In this document: in pieces, positions 63,455-64,000 of the stretch
Layout: every line of letters starts with the position of its first letter
Position numbering within the stretch: the first letter of the stretch is position 1
Source of the DNA: Nannobrachium achirus
Taxonomy: Eukaryota; Chordata; Actinopteri; Myctophiformes; Myctophidae
NCBI GenBank assembly: GCA_963921795.1
Contig: OY997642.1
Coordinates: 58,450,927-58,514,926 of the forward strand
DNA length: 64,000 bases
Direction: 5' to 3'
The notes under the pieces: generated by a model
What the model was told of the DNA's origin: nothing
What the model saw: only the letters and a program-made list of their open reading frames with translations
The model's database searches: none
Position numbers and translations under genes: made by a program

Positions 63455-64000
63455 AAGTGACTCAAAGGGAGACGTCTAATGGGTGTTTATTATTTTAATA
63501 TTAACTGTGGGAAGATTATATATATTTTATTTTGCACTTACAGTGTTGTGATATTATTCCTGAAGGAAGAGGGGTATTTTCACAGCCCAGGCTTTGAACC
63601 TAAATGCTGTTTACATGCTCTATAAATATTTATTTCTATATAAAACTCAGTTGTGTGGAGTTATTGTGTGCCTTTTCTTGTAGCTAAAGAGTCCATTTGT
63701 TCACTAGACATTAAGTCAAGGTTACTATTTTGAGTTGAAGTGTTGAAGTGTTTTATTACTTTGTGGTTTAACATTATTTAAAAGGCAAATTCATTGTTAT
63801 GGTTACTTTAGAAGACTGCTTTTGCATTCATGAGTTAAAAAGAGAGCCAAGCTAATTCAAAGAGTTAAGTTAAAGGAACACAAAACGTGACTTAACTCAC
63901 AGCTGCCATTGGACAGACAGTTATAACATACTCTTATCTTTCACAGAACAGACAATTATCATTTATTTTATCTATTTGAGACATGTAGCTGCTCTAGGGG
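63455..64000. other. no feature recognised
   Basis: AT-rich DNA to the end of the window, with no supported exon. Confidence 0.4.

Overview
This window looks like nuclear DNA from a ray-finned (teleost) fish. The evidence is a very high density of CA, CT, TA and ACGC microsatellites, many hAT-type and TTAA-type non-autonomous DNA transposons, tRNA-headed fish SINEs, 3' ends of L2-like LINEs, and coding exons of fish-type innate-immunity families that are split by introns. I saw no bacterial or organellar genes and no true tRNA or rRNA gene. No species can be named from sequence alone.

Region 1 (1-20 kb, + strand) is an innate-immunity cluster built on two copies of one pyrin-domain (PYD) exon. 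Copy 1 (ATG at 7482) joins in frame to an exon at 9114-9679 that encodes the coiled-coil C-terminus of a fish P-loop GTPase family, giving a predicted 273-aa PYD plus coiled-coil protein with no GTPase domain. Copy 2 (ATG at 17981) joins in frame to an exon at 18748-19094 that encodes a CARD of RIPK2 type, giving a predicted 208-aa PYD-CARD protein with the layout of the inflammasome adaptor ASC. Around these genes lie an antisense Gypsy gag/protease remnant (1.2-2.2 kb), several hAT elements with 8-bp target duplications, a decayed LINE split by a TTAA MITE, and long foldback elements.

Region 2 (26-35.4 kb, - strand) holds a three-exon gene for an AIG1-like GTPase (P-loop, DTPGFG box, acidic tail). 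Its predicted first exon exists in two copies (30.9-31.15 kb and 35.1-35.4 kb), separated by a 3.5-kb inverted-repeat element. Every PYD, GTPase, coiled-coil and CARD exon here uses phase-1 junctions, so the modules are interchangeable. Two of them use a (CT)n microsatellite as the polypyrimidine tract.

Region 3 (35.4-45.5 kb) is repeat-dominated: a short interstitial telomeric tract beside a CpG-rich block, a 4.4-kb composite with 22-bp terminal inverted repeats, a 1.6-kb palindrome, and a 17-copy 65-bp satellite.

Region 4 (45.8-52 kb, + strand) holds an uncharacterised gene of many small exons, all in frame, with one tandemly duplicated exon. Region 5 (52-64 kb) has no recognised gene; it holds microsatellites, a CGTCTTT-rich repeat in two places, a hAT element inside a CTA microsatellite, and a comparatively repeat-poor stretch at 58-60 kb.

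A palindromic unit (AGTGAAAATAGC, then GATCTACAAGCTCACAA, loop, and the reverse complement) occurs about 13 times with both arms and about 9 times as a half or decayed copy. It is the most frequent unexplained structure in the window.
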